Source: Rhyacichthys aspro (lineage: Eukaryota > Chordata > Actinopteri > Gobiiformes > Rhyacichthyidae). Taken from it: DNA of 64,000 bases. The notes below the pieces were generated by a model. It was given only the letters and a program-made list of their open reading frames with translations. It ran no database searches and had not been told where the DNA came from. A program made the position numbers and the translations under genes. Below are positions 60,701 through 64,000 of the stretch, piece by piece. The first letter of the stretch is position 1; the number at the start of each line of letters is the position of its first letter. Location of the stretch: assembly GCA_036850595.1 (NCBI GenBank), contig CM072148.1, positions 5,259,118 to 5,323,117 of the forward strand, in the 5' to 3' direction.

Positions 60701-63700
60701 CTTACATAAATTCCCTGGTGATTGAGTCTGGCGCATGATAAGCCTGCTGCTTTAGACTTATCAAAATAAATCTAACTTATGGAGTTGGCTCGCCTCATGG
60801 AATATGGTTTAGTTTAAGGGAAAAATCCAGGGGAAGCTTTTCACTTTCTTTCTTCCTTAAACTCTCTTGCGTTTCTGCTTAAGATAGAAATAAAATGTTA
60901 TGTCCTTTGTTCCTAAGCAGCAGAACTCTCTTGATGCAGATGATCATTTCTGTCGGACCCTTGGGGCAGCTCTAAAGGCAGCTACAGTATTGATCACAGA
61001 TGGTCCCATGAGCATCGAAGGTCAATATTTGCTCAAGTCTATTTATTATTTTTCATTATCAGTGCTTTTAACCAAAGAGACCAGATCTGTCAGCAGAAAT
61101 AAGTGGACACTTTGGATTATGTCCCTAAAATGACAGATGTGGGTCAGAAAAAGTACAACTGGCAAGAGAAGCCCGGTTCTTCAGGGCGTCCACGGGGGAA
61201 GGCTATTGTCCTGCTTTAGTTTAGCTCAAGACGTTGAGAGTGTACCTCGGGGTGTTGTGAATTATTAATGGAGGCCTAATGACAAACGTAAGCCCGAAAA
61301 TCAAAATGACCTCAAAACATTGATCTTTTTTTGATGTAGCACGAAACCATAAATCTATTTACATTTGACCCTGGAAAACTGATCTGAGGCCAATATCAGC
61401 TGATCATCAGAGACAGTCTCTGGGTTGTGGTAACCAGTTGAACTAGTTTAGATGAAATATTAATGCATTAAGTTATTCAAGTAATAGTTTTTCAAGATGT
61501 TATTAACAAATGGGTTGGTACCGTTACACATTTGCCAGTTCCACATTGTGATTCTGGCATATGCTTCTCTTTTGGTCTGAATAGTCTTTTACATTCTTTG
61601 CAGACTTTTGTGACCTGTATTTCCTCCAAAATAAAACAAAAACTTGGTTGGTTTAGTGTATTTAAGATGATCCCAGAGCCTGTACTGATGCAGTTTTGGA
61701 TTCAGACTACCAGATAAATAGCTTTGTTTTGAAAGAGCTGCATTTATAGGAAGAAGAAAGTTTTGGAGCAGTTCTCACATTTGTTAATACACTGCTTGAA
61801 AGCATTATGCAATGATTTCTTAAAGATTGTAAAAGAACTTTAAACTTCCGCTTAAAGCTACAATCCGACCCTTGGAATAAATTTGGAGATTTAGAAAATG
61901 ACATAGAATTAAAGTGACTGCTATTCCTAAATTATCCACTGGGGGTTACTCTGTTTTAGTCAAAGTAGAACACAATACTGAGAACCAGAACTTCTGCCGT
62001 CATAATAACCCCCTGTGGCCCCTCATTACCCAAAATAGTATTAGCATCAAAGTCATATTGTGAAGGTGGGTTCGTGAAAACATACAGTACATGTTGAAGG
62101 CTTTTGGCAACGTTAGCCTTTTTCTGAGAACCAACATTATAATTATACTTCTTTGTGGTAAAAGAAAGAAAAAATTTGAAGTTGTTGTTATTTAGAGGTT
62201 ATTATGCTATTATGTGACTGGTCGGGCCCACTTCAGATCCAATCAGACCTTGAACTAAAATGAGTTTGACACCACTGGCTTAAAGAGTCAGGCAGTGTGC
62301 TAAAAGGTTTGAGCAATCAATAACATTGTCCCCGACTTCATCCGATTAACTTCATCCCATCGAGAATGATAGTGACTTCATCGAGTTTGGATCATTTTGA
62401 CTCTTAGTGCCTTTAAAATATCCTTCAGCACCATTTTGAGTTTGGGCAAAGCCAGAAAATGTGCTTCATCTGTCGGTGGAGTCAACTTAATGGACTTTTG
62501 GTCAGTTTAGAGTTTGATAGATGCACCCTTTGCACTCCATTAAACCGAAGAAATAAAATGATTCTGAATGAATGAATCAAGTAGTTCATTTTCATTAAGT
62601 TACATATACATTTGCAAATTCCCCATGAATACATTGTCGATACAGGGCTGTAGTCTGGATAGTCTTTCATATCTTTTGTGATTCTTATGACTTTGTTTAG
62701 TGCTTCTAACATATTCTGGCTTTTGGGTCAAGATTACTCCATAAAACTACATTAGAACATTTCAAACTAAACATGGCTCATGTCAGAAGACTGTTTTATT
62801 TACCAAAATGGATGCCAACCTATTATATTCATACAGTATTGTACTTAACCTATGTATTGTAGCTTTTAAAATGTTCATCTTTAATGCAGAAATGTGAAAT
62901 ATCCTTGCTTTCATAACTCCACATCTTTCCATATTTGAAGGCTGTAGAATTGCTGTAGTTTTACAGACGTAGCACAAAAGGAGGTAGTGATTGAAGGTTG
63001 GGGGTGGGCTACTGGGACATGTCCATCCCGTGGCTGCTCTAAGTGGAGGTGACAGCATTCAAACACGGTGACCTTGTACAGAAGAGCGATGACGGCCGTC
63101 TGCGACCGAGGGGACATATCTGGAGGCTCCCTGCAAGGCTTTTCTCTTTGCAAGGACCCGCCATCAAGGGAACCAAAGCAGTCGCGGCGTTTTTTCCTCT
63201 TCTCTTGTACCCCACACAAACAGCTTTTTAAAGTCGTGTGAAAAGTTGCCAGCAAAGGAAGCGTATTTTGATATAATTAAACATATTTCATCCTGGAAGT
63301 GCAGCGGATATCGATTTGGTAAAGTTGTACTAACATAAAAGTAACATCAGGTGTATGAAAGATATATGAACGCTTGAAGATCCGCTAAGTTTTGGTGCTT
63401 TTTTCCATCCTTGGATCAGTGATTATTCATCGGATTACACGCAGTCGATACTTCACAAATGACTGCAAATTCATCAAATGCTAACTATATACAGGTTGCC
63501 GAGGACTGTCAAGGTTTTTAAAGGTTTACTTAGCAAAAGTAATGGATGAGAGATGTCAGTTTCGCAGTTTATAAGCCCTGTGTGTCCCCAGAGGGCTCCC
63601 GTAGCCTCTGGCCATTCTCCTCTTACCTTAGGCATCATGTGGAAAAAAACCTGATGCTTCTAGTCATTCTGCATCCCTGCATCTGTCTGAAAATAATTGG

Positions 63701-63810
63701 TCAGGAACCTTCTCTCCAAAAAGAGGGCCATGAAAGAGTAATGGCTCGCAGCAACAACACACACGTCTGACAGGTCATATTTTAAAGTAAAAATGTATAT
63801 AGGCCTCGCT
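57791..63810. other. Gene desert, part 7
   Basis: No exon is supported. A GC-rich stretch at 58600-58920 includes GCTAATTAGTGC and GGCGCCGGCGC and could be regulatory. One end of the hAT-like family with GAGTTTGACACCACTG lies at 62215-62277 without a recognisable partner end. Confidence 0.4.
62215..62277. mobile_element. Solo end of the hAT-like MITE family
   Basis: GTGACTGGTCGGGCCCAC and GAGTTTGACACCACTG match the right end of the element at 13930-14458. The other end was searched for on the left and not found, so this copy is truncated. Confidence 0.5.
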
Positions 63811-63829
63811 ACGTGCACCACAAAAACCT

Positions 63830-63965
63830 CAGAGACAAAGTTTCCTTCACTTTCCGTGCACTCACCGCCGCGGAGAGCATCGGCTCGGTTTAACGGCGCT
63901 AACTCAGCGGCGATACGTACAGCAGCTTTTAGACGATCGATGGTAAAGCTTGTGATGTGTGCCAC
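63830..63965 (-). promoter_or_regulatory. CpG-rich block with a strong minus-strand splice donor; candidate first exon
   Basis: A GC- and CpG-rich stretch at the right edge. On the minus strand it contains an ATG (ATGCTCTCCGCGGCG) followed at once by GTGAGTGC, a near-ideal 5' splice site. A minus-strand frame stays open through the block but has no recognised domain. It could be the first exon of an unidentified leftward gene. The next exon was not found within the window, so confidence is low. Confidence 0.25.
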
Positions 63966-64000
63966 GTGACAGTTCTGTTTTAATCCATTTTTAATAAAAC

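Overview
This is AT-rich vertebrate nuclear DNA, almost certainly from a teleost fish. Its genes have many short GT-AG exons and mostly compact introns. The mobile DNA is of teleost type: a Ty3/gypsy relic, a LINE 3' end, hAT and TTAA-flanked MITEs, and a tRNA-headed SINE. I see no operons, CRISPR arrays or other prokaryotic features.

Three protein-coding genes lie in the left 29 kb. (1) The 5' part of tmem184c runs leftward (coding exons between 1882 and 558) and leaves the window on the left. (2) A complete USP37-like ubiquitin-specific protease runs rightward (3806-6947, 15 inferred coding exons, 434 aa) with the catalytic residues intact. (3) A complete endothelin receptor type A gene, ednra, runs leftward (coding exons 26285 down to 15231, 438 aa). 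Possible 5' UTR exons reach about 28.9 kb and a possible 3' UTR reaches toward 12.5 kb. EDNRA and TMEM184C are also codirectional neighbours on human 4q31, so the ednra-tmem184c linkage is old. The opposite-strand USP gene sits between them and looks like a fish-lineage addition. The three genes share no pathway; the linkage is positional.

Between the USP and ednra genes (about 6985-9040) is a decayed Ty3/gypsy retrotransposon on the minus strand, with a LINE 3' end nested between its gag and reverse-transcriptase remnants. Sequence beyond the ednra stop codon carries two datable MITEs. One is flanked by TTAA. The other is a hAT-type element with an imperfect 8-bp target duplication and an internal 21-bp minisatellite. 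A third MITE, with a perfect 8-bp duplication, lies upstream of the ednra start.

From about 29 kb to 64 kb I find no exon I can support. This 35-kb gene desert lies on the 5' side of ednra, where long-range enhancers would be expected. It holds microsatellites, a 0.9-kb pentanucleotide satellite with a higher-order 46/51-bp repeat, a 3 x 26-bp tandem repeat, a tRNA-derived SINE, pieces of other fish repeats, two pairs of locally duplicated non-repeat-like segments, and several low-simple-repeat blocks that could be conserved non-coding elements. An exact 15-mer matching the thrombin-binding G-quadruplex aptamer occurs at 55549-55563. A CpG-rich block at the right edge might be a first exon of another gene.
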